A stretch of 64,000 nt of DNA. Origin: Lachnospiraceae bacterium M18-1 (GTDB taxonomy: Bacteria > Bacillota > Clostridia > Lachnospirales > Lachnospiraceae). The stretch lies in the NCBI GenBank assembly GCA_000403295.2, contig KE159609.1, forward strand, positions 960,725-1,024,724, given 5' to 3'. Both the position numbers and the translations under genes were made by a program. This document shows positions 27,913 through 35,540 of the stretch, one piece after another (position 1 is the stretch's first letter; every line of letters starts with the position of its first letter). The notes under the pieces were generated by a model that worked only from the letters and a program-made list of their open reading frames with translations, did no database searches and had not been told where the DNA came from.

Positions 27913-28034
27913 ACTGCGGCCGCCGCAGGCGCGGGTTTCGCAAGCGAAATTACTTTGTTTCCCGGATGCGGAAGAGAACCGGAAGCGGCGCATGCCTGGC
28001 CGGGTGAAAATGTTGCGAGGAGGAGTATGAATCA

Positions 28035-28349
28035 ATGAAGTATCAGGTAGAAGAGAATTGCCTTACGATTTTTCTTCCGAAGGAGGTGGATCACCACCAG
28101 GCGGAGGAGATACGGAAGGATGCGGATGCGATGATTGAACGCAACCATATCAAATATGTGATTTTTGACTTTGGGGAGACAGAATTTATGGATAGTTCGG
28201 GGATCGGTGCAGTCATGGGAAGATACCGCCTGGTCCATCTGATCGGCGGCGAAGTGTGGGGCGTCCATGCAAATGCCAGGATCAAGAAGATTCTGATGAT
28301 GTCAGGAGTTACAAAAATTATGCAGATATATGAGGAGGATCAGAGATGA
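28035..28349 (+). CDS. spoIIAA: Anti-sigma F factor antagonist SpoIIAA
   Basis: 104 residues, STAS domain. The phosphorylatable serine lies in FMDSSGIGAVMGRY, as in SpoIIAA. It releases sigma F from SpoIIAB when dephosphorylated by SpoIIE. First gene of the classical spoIIAA-spoIIAB-sigF operon; GAGGAGG lies ahead of ATG 28035. Confidence 0.95.
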   Translation: MKYQVEENCLTIFLPKEVDHHQAEEIRKDADAMIERNHIKYVIFDFGETEFMDSSGIGAVMGRYRLVHLIGGEVWGVHANARIKKILMMSGVTKIMQIYEEDQR

Positions 28350-28801
28350 GAGACACAAATGAAATGGAAGTCATATTTGACAGCTGTTCTTCGAATGAAA
28401 GGTTTGCGCGTGTCGCCGTGGCATCCTTTTTGACCCAGCTCAATCCTACGGTAGAGGAGGTATCCGATGTAAAAACGGCGGTCTCCGAGGCGGTCACCAA
28501 TTCCATCATCCATGGCTACGACCAGGAGATACATAAGATCACAGTCAGATGCCGTATTGAGCAGAACCGGTTTGCAGTGACCGTGAAGGATACGGGGAAG
28601 GGGATTGAGGATGTTGCCCAGGCGATGATGCCCATGTATACGACCCGGCCGGAGCTGGACCGGTCCGGAATGGGATTTTCATTTATGGAGGCGTTTATGG
28701 ATAAGGTGGAGGTGGAATCAGCGCCGGGCGAAGGGACTACGGTCCGTATGGAGAAAACAATCGGAAAAGGAAGGAATCTATGGACCACACAATCGCTTTA
28801 A
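28346..28801 (+). CDS. spoIIAB: Anti-sigma F factor SpoIIAB
   Basis: 151 residues, GHKL ATPase/kinase: VSEAVTNSIIHGY (N box), KDTGKGIEDV (G1) and GMGFSFMEAF (G2). It binds sigma F and phosphorylates SpoIIAA. ATG overlaps the spoIIAA stop by 4 bp (ATGA) and its end overlaps sigF by 22 bp, so translation is coupled. Confidence 0.95.
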   Translation: MRDTNEMEVIFDSCSSNERFARVAVASFLTQLNPTVEEVSDVKTAVSEAVTNSIIHGYDQEIHKITVRCRIEQNRFAVTVKDTGKGIEDVAQAMMPMYTTRPELDRSGMGFSFMEAFMDKVEVESAPGEGTTVRMEKTIGKGRNLWTTQSL

Positions 28802-29499
28802 TTCAAAAGGCTCACGAAGGAGACAAGGAAGCAAGAGAGCAGCTTGTGAAGGACAATGTGGGGCTGGTCTGGAGCGTGGTAAAGCGGTTCTACGGCCGGG
28901 GCACGGATGCGGAGGATCTGTTTCAAATCGGCAGTATCGGGCTTCTTAAGGCGATTGACAAATTTGATCTCTCCTATGACGTCCGGTTTTCGACCTATGC
29001 GGTGCCCATGATATCCGGCGAGATCAAAAGGTTTCTGCGGGATGACGGCATGATCAAGGTGAGCCGTTCCTTGAAAGAACTGTCCTATAAGCTATTTCAG
29101 GCCAGGGAGGAAATGACTGCGAAGCTTGGCAGGGAGCCGACCCTGGAAGAGCTTTCCCAGGAACTGAAGGTAGAAAAGGAGGAAATTGTCCAGGCGATGG
29201 AAGCTGGAGGGGAGGTGGAATCAATCTACAAACCTATCCATCAGAAGGAGGGGAGCGAGATCCGGCTGATGGACAAGCTGGAGGAGAAGGAGAGACAGGA
29301 GGAGAAGATACTGGACAACATGCTCCTGCAGCAGCTATTGGCTACTCTGGACAAGGAAGAACGGCGCCTGATCTACCTGCGGTATTTTCAGAATCAGACA
29401 CAGTCGGCGGTGGGAAAGAAGCTGGGGATCTCGCAGGTGCAGGTTTCCCGGATGGAAAAAAAGATCATGGAGGCGCTGCGGCGGGAGGGAAGCTGTTGA
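28780..29499 (+). CDS. sigF: RNA polymerase sigma-F factor
   Basis: 239 residues. Regions 2 (DLFQIGSIGLLKAIDKFDLSYDVRFSTYAVPMISGEIKRFLRDDG), 3 (VSRSLKELSYKL, GREPTLEELSQELKV) and 4 (RLIYLRYFQNQTQSAVGKKLGISQVQVSRMEKKI) are complete. Early forespore sigma factor released from SpoIIAB at septation. Third gene of the spoIIA operon; it would also be the source of the promoters read 30-150 bp downstream. Confidence 0.96.
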   Translation: MDHTIALIQKAHEGDKEAREQLVKDNVGLVWSVVKRFYGRGTDAEDLFQIGSIGLLKAIDKFDLSYDVRFSTYAVPMISGEIKRFLRDDGMIKVSRSLKELSYKLFQAREEMTAKLGREPTLEELSQELKVEKEEIVQAMEAGGEVESIYKPIHQKEGSEIRLMDKLEEKERQEEKILDNMLLQQLLATLDKEERRLIYLRYFQNQTQSAVGKKLGISQVQVSRMEKKIMEALRREGSC

Positions 29500-29518
29500 T
29501 AAAAGAGACCATTCAGGT

Positions 29519-29547
29519 GTATATTTTTGAGGGTTTCTCAGATACTA
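29519..29547 (+). promoter_or_regulatory. Sigma-F/G-type promoter of the spoVAA operon
   Basis: GTATA (29519-29523), 17 bp, GATACTA (29541-29547), a good match to the forespore GHATR / CATWHTA consensus. Confidence 0.7.
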
Positions 29548-29657
29548 CAATATATAGGCGGCAAAGGATTTGACATTTTCACAGGATACGTGTATCACCT
29601 ATGGGTGTGCACCAGTTCCCGCGGTCTATATATCAAGAGAAAGGACAGGTGGCTGTA

Positions 29658-29819
29658 ATGGAAGAGGGAAGAAGAAAGATAAGGATATGTCTGATGAGCG
29701 TTGTCCTGGCGGCAGTGGTGATCGGAATTTTTTATTATTACTATCATGACGCGGAGGCGGTTTCCAACAGCACGGGAACGCTGATCAGAAGGCCGGGTAC
29801 ACAATATCATGTCTGCTAA
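29658..29819 (+). CDS. Small single-pass membrane protein ahead of spoVAA
   Basis: About 53 residues from MEEGRRKIRICLMS (AGGTGG precedes). A basic cytoplasmic end is followed by one transmembrane helix (VVLAAVVIGIFYYYYH) and a short outer tail. It overlaps the spoVAA start (29809) and lies right behind the forespore promoter, so it is probably expressed in the forespore. Not a named spore protein that I recognise. Confidence 0.6.
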   Translation: MEEGRRKIRICLMSVVLAAVVIGIFYYYYHDAEAVSNSTGTLIRRPGTQYHVC

Positions 29820-30474
29820 TCAGGAAACGGTCTATATCAAAGGCGAGCGGGATGTGGAGCTCACGAAAACGGATGTCACGCTGGGAGATATCCTGACTCT
29901 GGAATGCAGCAATAAGGCTATGATTCCGAAGCTGAAAGTGCTTAAGATCCTGAAAATTCCAGATCAGGGGAAGCACAGGTATGTGATCTCCATATTAAAG
30001 ATCATTGCCTGTATCCATGAAAAATATCCGGGCGTGGACATCCAGAATATGGGAGAGACAGATATTATTGTGACCTACGAGGACCAGAAAACGCCGGGTT
30101 TGGCAGTGCATCTTATTAAGACGGTGTTTGTGGCGATGCTGACCTTTGCGGGCTCTGGCTTCGCGATCATGGCATTTAACAACGACGCGTCGGTTTCTGA
30201 TCTGTTTTCCCAGATGTATGAGTTTATTATGGGATCCAAGTCGGATGGATTTTCGATCATGGAGGTCAGCTATTCCGTAGGCATCACGATCGGGATCCTG
30301 GTATTTTTTAATCATTTCGGCAAGAAGAAATTTACGGTGGATCCTACGCCTTTGGAAGTGCAGATGCGGGTCTATGAAAATGAAATTCAGACCACTCTGA
30401 TTGAAAATGCCTCAAGAAAGGGGGCGGAGCTGGATGTGGGTACGGCATATCCTTCTGGGAATCATCGGTCTTAG
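29809..30474 (+). CDS. spoVAA: Stage V sporulation protein AA
   Basis: 221 residues. The N-terminal part (VYIKGERDVELTKTDVTLGDI) is the SpoVAA domain and the C-terminal half has two transmembrane helices (about 105-125 and 155-175), then a cytoplasmic tail. Part of the dipicolinic-acid channel complex. Its end overlaps spoVAB by 74 bp. The start overlaps the small membrane gene. Confidence 0.9.
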   Translation: MSANQETVYIKGERDVELTKTDVTLGDILTLECSNKAMIPKLKVLKILKIPDQGKHRYVISILKIIACIHEKYPGVDIQNMGETDIIVTYEDQKTPGLAVHLIKTVFVAMLTFAGSGFAIMAFNNDASVSDLFSQMYEFIMGSKSDGFSIMEVSYSVGITIGILVFFNHFGKKKFTVDPTPLEVQMRVYENEIQTTLIENASRKGAELDVGTAYPSGNHRS

Positions 30475-30850
30475 TTCCGGGGTAGTCATTGCGGGGGGCT
30501 TGTTTGCTCTGATCGTCGAACTGGGCGTGATCGCAGACTTTGCAGACCGGACCCATACGGCGGATAAGATCCTTCTTTATGAGGACTGCGCCGCGTTGGG
30601 CGGCGTTGCGGGAAACCTGATATCAATTTTCCGCCCTCAGATGGGATATCTGGGATTTCTGCTTCCGGTGTTCGGGCTCCTGGCCGGAATATTTGTAGGC
30701 TGCTGGGCCATGGCCCTTGCAGAGGTGCTGAATGTATTTCCTATTTTTATCCGAAGGCTGAAGATCGTGCGCTACAGTGTGGCTTTTATCCTCAGCATGG
30801 CTCTCGGGCGCGGACTGGGGGCATTTGTATATCTACTGAAACGATGGTAG
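30401..30850 (+). CDS. spoVAB: Stage V sporulation protein AB
   Basis: 149 residues with four hydrophobic helices (SSGVVIAGGLFALIVELGVI, FLLPVFGLLAGIFVGCWAMALAE, YSVAFILSMALGRGLGAFVY). Pairs with SpoVAA in the DPA transport machinery. The long overlap with spoVAA could indicate a start further inside: MWVRHILLGIIGL, codon 12, is a possible alternative. Confidence 0.88.
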   Translation: MKMPQERGRSWMWVRHILLGIIGLSSGVVIAGGLFALIVELGVIADFADRTHTADKILLYEDCAALGGVAGNLISIFRPQMGYLGFLLPVFGLLAGIFVGCWAMALAEVLNVFPIFIRRLKIVRYSVAFILSMALGRGLGAFVYLLKRW

Positions 30851-30885
30851 TCATTAGTTGGGAACAGTGAAGCAAAGACTGATAG

Positions 30886-30918
30886 AAGGGCAGGTATCCG
30901 GCTGGTTACCTGCCCTTT
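30886..30918. terminator. Convergent hairpin between spoVAB and the inverted spoVAC
   Basis: AAGGGCAGGTA pairs with TACCTGCCCTT across a 10-nt loop. It lies between spoVAB (plus) and spoVAC (minus) and could end both; T-runs are short. Confidence 0.6.
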
Positions 30919-30949
30919 GAATATGATCCTATACAGAATACGTCCGTAT

Positions 30950-31408
30950 TTACATGATTCCCCACAGCCAGTACAAAAAGCCCAGCACCCAGGTGGTAAA
31001 GATGCCGTATAGTATAACGGGGCCTGAGATGGTAAAGATTTTGCAGCCAATTCCGAATACCTGTCCTTCCTTTTTGTATTCGATGGCCGGGGCAGCAACG
31101 GAATTGGCAAATCCGGTAATCGGCACCAGCGCGCCGGCGCCTCCCCATTTTGCGATCTTTGGATAGACATTCATTCCGGTCAGGATGATGCTGAGAAGGA
31201 TCAGCAGGAGGGAAGTCCATCCGCTGCAGGCATCCTTGGAGAAATCCCGTAATTGGCAGTAATTATAGATCAGCTGTCCTGCGGTGCAGATAATTCCGCC
31301 TGTGACAAATGCCTTTCCCATATTCAGCCAGATATTATGGACCGGTGTTTTTTGCTTTACATAATTTTCATATTGCTTTTCCTGTTTTATTTTTTGTGTT
31401 TTATCCAT
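30950..31408 (-). CDS. spoVAC: Stage V sporulation protein AC (inverted)
   Basis: 152 residues. Basic N terminus, then helices with FVTGGIICTAGQLIYNY, WTSLLLILLSIILTGMNVYPKIAKWGGAGALVPITGFANSVAAPAIEYKKEGQVFGIGCKIFTISGPVILYG, all typical of SpoVAC, the mechanosensitive-type DPA channel. Start 31408 has GAGGTGAG. It is on the minus strand, opposite to spoVAA, spoVAB, spoVAD and spoVAE around it. Confidence 0.93.
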   Translation of the reverse strand: MDKTQKIKQEKQYENYVKQKTPVHNIWLNMGKAFVTGGIICTAGQLIYNYCQLRDFSKDACSGWTSLLLILLSIILTGMNVYPKIAKWGGAGALVPITGFANSVAAPAIEYKKEGQVFGIGCKIFTISGPVILYGIFTTWVLGFLYWLWGIM

Positions 31409-31424
31409 ATTCTCACCTCATGAA

Positions 31425-31453
31425 TAGTATCTGGAAAATATAAGATCTTATTC
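31425..31453 (-). promoter_or_regulatory. Sigma-F/G-type promoter of spoVAC
   Basis: On the minus strand GAATA (31453-31449), 17 bp, GATACTA (31431-31425). The -10 is identical to that of the spoVAA promoter. Confidence 0.7.
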
Positions 31454-31461
31454 AGAACTGT

Positions 31462-31491
31462 GAATAAAATCCTGCTGATTTTCTTATACTG
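31462..31491 (+). promoter_or_regulatory. Sigma-F/G-type promoter of spoVAD
   Basis: GAATA (31462-31466), 18 bp, TATACTG (31485-31491). A weaker match, back-to-back with the spoVAC promoter. Confidence 0.55.
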
Positions 31492-31546
31492 ATAGAAAAT
31501 CCGGCGATACAGACAGGAAAAATCGGATTGGAAATGAGGAATTGGC

Positions 31547-32584
31547 GTGGGACAGGAATTGGAAATAAAAATGAATCAGATCAAAGGAGCTCAGAGTATC
31601 AGCTTTGAGGTTTCCCCTTATATAATCAGCAGTGGTTCCGTTGTTGGAAGCAAGGAGTCGGAAGGACCTCTTGGAAAATTATTTGACATGTCCAACCAGG
31701 ACGACCTGTTTGGGGCAAAGACCTGGGAGGAAGCAGAAAGCAATATGCAGAAGGAAGCATGTGTACTTGCTCTTGGAAAGGCACATGTAAAGCCGGAGTC
31801 AGTCCGGTTTTTATTCGGCGGGGACCTGCTCCGGCAGGGAATCGCCACATCTATGGGGGTAGAATCTTTCCAGATTCCGCTGTTCGGGCTCTACGGGGCC
31901 TGCTCTACTTCCGGAGAGGCGCTGGCGCTGAGCGCCATGAGCGTGGCTGCAGGATACGGGGACTGTATGCTTGCCGTCACCTCCAGTCATTTCGGAAGCG
32001 CGGAGAAAGAGTTCCGCTTCCCGCTGGGGTACGCAAACCAGCGTCCCCTGTCGGCCCATTGGACAGTGACGGGAAGCGGCGCGTTCCTGGTGGGGACAGC
32101 GAAGAGCCATGTGCGTATCTCCGGTGTGACCGTGGGAAAGATCGTGGATTATGGCTTGAAAGATTCACAGAACATGGGAGCCTGCATGGCTCCGGCCGCT
32201 ATGGACACGATCGTCCAAAATCTGCAGGATTTTGGAAGGTCTGTGGAGGACTATGATAGGATCATCACAGGAGATCTGGGATATGTAGGACAGGATATCC
32301 TGTTTGACCTTGTACAGGAAAAGGGCTATGATATCCGGGTCAAACATATGGACTGCGGAATGGTGATCTTTGACCAGAAAACACAGGATACCCATGCCGG
32401 AGGAAGCGGCTGCGGCTGTGCGGCTGTGACGCTGGCTTCCTATATTCTGCCGAAGCTCAGGAAGGGCGAATGGAAACGTGTGCTTTTCGTGCCCACGGGA
32501 GCTCTGCTGTCAACAGTAAGCTTTAATGAAGGGGCCAGCGTCCCAGGGATCGCTCATGGGATCGTGCTGGAGCATGTAAACTGA
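31547..32584 (+). CDS. spoVAD: Stage V sporulation protein AD
   Basis: 345 residues, thiolase-like fold that binds dipicolinic acid. VSPYIISSGSVVGSKESEGPL, LFGLYGACSTSGEALALSAM, HFGSAEKEFRFPLGYANQRPL and HAGGSGCGCAAVTLASYIL are SpoVAD landmarks. GTG 31547 is preceded by a GAGGAATTGGC site. Followed by spoVAE 27 bp on. Confidence 0.94.
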   Translation: MGQELEIKMNQIKGAQSISFEVSPYIISSGSVVGSKESEGPLGKLFDMSNQDDLFGAKTWEEAESNMQKEACVLALGKAHVKPESVRFLFGGDLLRQGIATSMGVESFQIPLFGLYGACSTSGEALALSAMSVAAGYGDCMLAVTSSHFGSAEKEFRFPLGYANQRPLSAHWTVTGSGAFLVGTAKSHVRISGVTVGKIVDYGLKDSQNMGACMAPAAMDTIVQNLQDFGRSVEDYDRIITGDLGYVGQDILFDLVQEKGYDIRVKHMDCGMVIFDQKTQDTHAGGSGCGCAAVTLASYILPKLRKGEWKRVLFVPTGALLSTVSFNEGASVPGIAHGIVLEHVN

Positions 32585-32611
32585 TCTGTTACATCGAAGG
32601 AGGAAAAGAAA

Positions 32612-32968
32612 GTGGATTATGTAAAAGCATTTTTAATCGGAGGGCTGATCTGTGCGTTGGTGCAGATCTTACTGGACCGCACCAAGCTGATGCCGGGAAG
32701 GATCATGGTACTGCTGGTATGCGGCGGAGCTGTTCTTGGCTTCTGTAACATCTATAAGCCGTTTCAGGATTTTGCCGGGGCCGGGGCAAGCGTTCCGCTG
32801 CTGGGATTCGGCAACGTGCTGTGGCAGGGGGTGAAAGAAGCCGTGGATAAAAGCGGGTTCCTGGGAATCTTCCAGGGAGGTTTCAAGGCAAGTGCGGTAG
32901 GAATATCCGCGGCGCTTGTGTTTGGCTATCTGGCATCCGTAACCTTTGAACCAAGGATGAAAAAATAA
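32612..32968 (+). CDS. spoVAE: Stage V sporulation protein AE
   Basis: 118 residues, membrane protein with SpoVAC/SpoVAE family sequence: AFLIGGLICALVQILLDRTKLMPGRIMVLLVCGGAVLGF and FAGAGASVPLLGFGNVL. Start is GTG 32612 with AAGGAGG upstream. Follows spoVAD; part of the same DPA channel. Confidence 0.94.
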   Translation: MDYVKAFLIGGLICALVQILLDRTKLMPGRIMVLLVCGGAVLGFCNIYKPFQDFAGAGASVPLLGFGNVLWQGVKEAVDKSGFLGIFQGGFKASAVGISAALVFGYLASVTFEPRMKK

Positions 32969-33085
32969 AACAGAACTTTACGTTTGCTCGTTTATTATAG
33001 GAGAAAATGGAAGTTCCTGTTGCTTTTTACCGGGGATAATGTTATGTTGTTCGTGTAGCGTTTTTTACCAGGGAGGAAAAAGCAT

Positions 33086-34720
33086 ATGGATTATGTAAAC
33101 ATTATCATCCCTTTTATCGGGGGACTGGGCATGTTCATTTACGGCATGCAGATTATGGCGCAGGGGCTGGAGAATGCCGCCGGCAATAAAATGAAAACCA
33201 TGCTGGAGGCTCTGACGAGAAATAAATTCTTTGGAGTGCTCCTGGGTGCATTGATCACGGCAGTGATCCAGAGTTCTTCTGCGACTACGGTCATGGTGGT
33301 GGGTTTTGTAAACGCAGGGATTATGAGCCTGAATCAGGCGATGGGCGTCATCATGGGCGCCAATATCGGTACAACAGTAACCGGATGGCTGGTATCCAGT
33401 GTGGAGTGGGCCAAGTTTTTGAGTCCGGGCAATCTGGCTCCGGTGGCGATCATGCTGGGCGTGATCGTGATGCTGACGGGAACGAGGCGTTCTACTAAGG
33501 ATATTTCCAGTATTATCATCGGTTTCGGACTTCTTTTTGTGGGAATCACGACTATGTCGGCTTCTGTTGCTCCTCTGCAGGATTCGGAAGGCTTCCGCAA
33601 TTTGTTCATTACTCTGGGACATAACCCGTTCCTGGGGATTATAGCCGGTGCGGTGGTGACGGCAGTGATCCAGAGTTCTTCCGCGTCTGTAGGTATCCTG
33701 CAGAGCCTCTCTGCCGCAGGACTGGTTCCCTTTAACGCGGCAGTGTATATCATCATGGGCCAGAATATCGGTACCTGTGTGACGGCGATCATGTCCAGTA
33801 TCGGTGCAAAGAAGACCGCAAAGACGGCGGCTGTGATGCATCTTTTATTCAACATCATTGGTACGGTGCTGTTCAGCGCCCTGGCCATTGTGTTGTTCAA
33901 GGTAGTATTCCCGACAGCGGGGAACGGTATGATCACGCAGACGGAGATCAGTACGGTGCATACGATCTTCAATATCGGTACGACAGTGCTCTTGTTCCCG
34001 GTATCCGACCTGATCATTAAGATGGCGAAAAAGCTGGAACGGGAGGATGATAAGGACAACGATGAGAGCAAAGTGCTTCTGGACGAGCGTATGCTGGAGA
34101 CTCCGGGGATTGCCCTGCAGTCTGTAGTCAGCGAGATTGCCAGAATGGGAAATATTGTTGTGAGGACCGCGGACCGGGCGGAAGAGGTCATGTTTTCGAA
34201 GGATGACCGGCAGATCCGTAAGATCCGGGAAGAGGAAAAAACAGTGGACAGCCTGTGCAGCGGAATCACAGGGTATGTAGTCCGGTTAAGCTCTCTGTCG
34301 CTGAATGAAAAGGAGCATCAGCATGTGGCAAGCCTGCTGCAGACCTTATCTGACATGGAGCGGATCAGTGACTACTGTGAAAATATTTCTGAATTTGCAG
34401 AGACTTTGTCTGATCGGAAAGCAGAATTTTCTGAAAAGGGCACTGCGGAGCTGAGGGAGATGATCCGCGTCTGCCTGGACAGCTATCGGTATGCCGCAGA
34501 GGCATTTGCGGAAAATAATAAGGAAAAGGCGCTGAAGGTGATCGAGAAAGAAAGCCAGGCGGACGACCTGGAGATCCAGCTCCGCTCAGCGCATATGAAG
34601 CGGCTGGCGAATAACCAGTGCAATACAGACGCAGGTATCGTATATCTGGATGCACTTGTCTGCCTGGAACGTATCTCTGACCACTCCAGGAACATTGCGG
34701 AAGAGATTCTGATGGGCTGA
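33086..34720 (+). CDS. Na/Pi cotransporter (PNaS family) with C-terminal PhoU-like domain
   Basis: 544 residues. Two inverted Na/Pi-cotransporter repeats carry QSSSATT (62-68) and QSSSASV (196-202), each within a membrane region. From about 345 a cytoplasmic helical PhoU-like domain follows (KVLLDERMLETP onward). Such carriers import phosphate with Na+. GGGAGG precedes ATG 33086. It is upstream of a two-component pair and of the VTC-DUF4956-CotH genes, a phosphate-flavoured neighbourhood, though separately promoted as far as can be seen. Confidence 0.92.
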   Translation: MDYVNIIIPFIGGLGMFIYGMQIMAQGLENAAGNKMKTMLEALTRNKFFGVLLGALITAVIQSSSATTVMVVGFVNAGIMSLNQAMGVIMGANIGTTVTGWLVSSVEWAKFLSPGNLAPVAIMLGVIVMLTGTRRSTKDISSIIIGFGLLFVGITTMSASVAPLQDSEGFRNLFITLGHNPFLGIIAGAVVTAVIQSSSASVGILQSLSAAGLVPFNAAVYIIMGQNIGTCVTAIMSSIGAKKTAKTAAVMHLLFNIIGTVLFSALAIVLFKVVFPTAGNGMITQTEISTVHTIFNIGTTVLLFPVSDLIIKMAKKLEREDDKDNDESKVLLDERMLETPGIALQSVVSEIARMGNIVVRTADRAEEVMFSKDDRQIRKIREEEKTVDSLCSGITGYVVRLSSLSLNEKEHQHVASLLQTLSDMERISDYCENISEFAETLSDRKAEFSEKGTAELREMIRVCLDSYRYAAEAFAENNKEKALKVIEKESQADDLEIQLRSAHMKRLANNQCNTDAGIVYLDALVCLERISDHSRNIAEEILMG

Positions 34721-34761
34721 TCCGGAGGAAGGATTTATATCGAAAAAAAGCAAGGAGCATT

Positions 34762-35436
34762 ATGAAATTACTGTTTGCGGAAGATGAGGTGGGCATGTCC
34801 GAGGCTGTTACGGACATTCTCACCTATCATCATTATATGGTAGATGCGGTATATGACGGGGAAGAAGCCCTGGATTATGCCAGGGAGGAAACATATGACG
34901 GCATCATTTTGGACATCATGATGCCGAAGAAAAATGGTTTTGAGGTGCTGGAGGAGCTTAGAAGGGAAGGCTGCCGGACTCCGATCCTGCTCCTGACGGC
35001 GAAGGGAGAAGTGGAGGATCGGATCCGGGGCCTGGATCTGGGGGCCGATGACTATCTGCCCAAGCCGTTTGCCATGGATGAGCTTCTGGCGCGGGTGCGT
35101 GCCATGCTCCGGCGAAGGGAGACATTTGTGCCGGATATCCTGACATGCGGGGATGTGTCTCTGAACCTGCAAAGCTATGAACTGAGCGGAAACGGAAAAT
35201 CTTTCGTGCTGCCAAAGCTGGAATACCGTATGATGGAAGTGCTCATGCAGAACCAGAGACGATATCTTTCATCGGAAGACCTGCTTGTAAAGGTGTGGGG
35301 CTACGATACCGAAGCAGAAGTGGGAACCGTGTGGGTGTACATATCCTATCTTCGGAAACGGCTGGAGGCGCTGAGCGGTCAAGTGAAGATCAAAGTGAAG
35401 CGGAATATCGGGTATACCCTGGAAGCTGCGGAGTAA
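34762..35436 (+). CDS. OmpR-type response regulator
   Basis: 224 residues. Receiver: FAEDEVGMSEAV, IILDIMMPKKNG (phosphorylated Asp near 51), LLTAKGEVEDRIRGLDLGADDYLPKPFAMDELLARVRAML. Winged-helix C terminus: LPKLEYRMMEVLMQNQ, VWGYDTEAEVGTVWVYISYLRKRLEAL. Paired with the downstream kinase across a 104-bp interval containing a hairpin. It could act on the PmrA-box-like repeat ahead of the VTC gene. Confidence 0.92.
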   Translation: MKLLFAEDEVGMSEAVTDILTYHHYMVDAVYDGEEALDYAREETYDGIILDIMMPKKNGFEVLEELRREGCRTPILLLTAKGEVEDRIRGLDLGADDYLPKPFAMDELLARVRAMLRRRETFVPDILTCGDVSLNLQSYELSGNGKSFVLPKLEYRMMEVLMQNQRRYLSSEDLLVKVWGYDTEAEVGTVWVYISYLRKRLEALSGQVKIKVKRNIGYTLEAAE

Positions 35437-35476
35437 GAAAAACGGGAAGAAGCATGTATTTTCAGAGGGTTTTGTA

Positions 35477-35517
35477 AGGAACTGTGCAAAAATAATTTGC
35501 CTTTTTGCACAGTTCCT
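35477..35517. repeat. Perfect 16-bp hairpin between response regulator and kinase genes
   Basis: AGGAACTGTGCAAAAA (35477-35492) pairs perfectly with 35502-35517, nine-base loop. No T-run follows, so it is not a plain terminator; RNA processing or attenuation within the operon are possible. Confidence 0.7.
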
Positions 35518-35540
35518 AAGATAAGGGATTGAGGCGAGCG

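Noticed and set aside
33334-34269. 311-codon minus-strand frame inside the Na/Pi symporter
   Set aside because: Low-complexity reading opposite a clear transporter with all family motifs.
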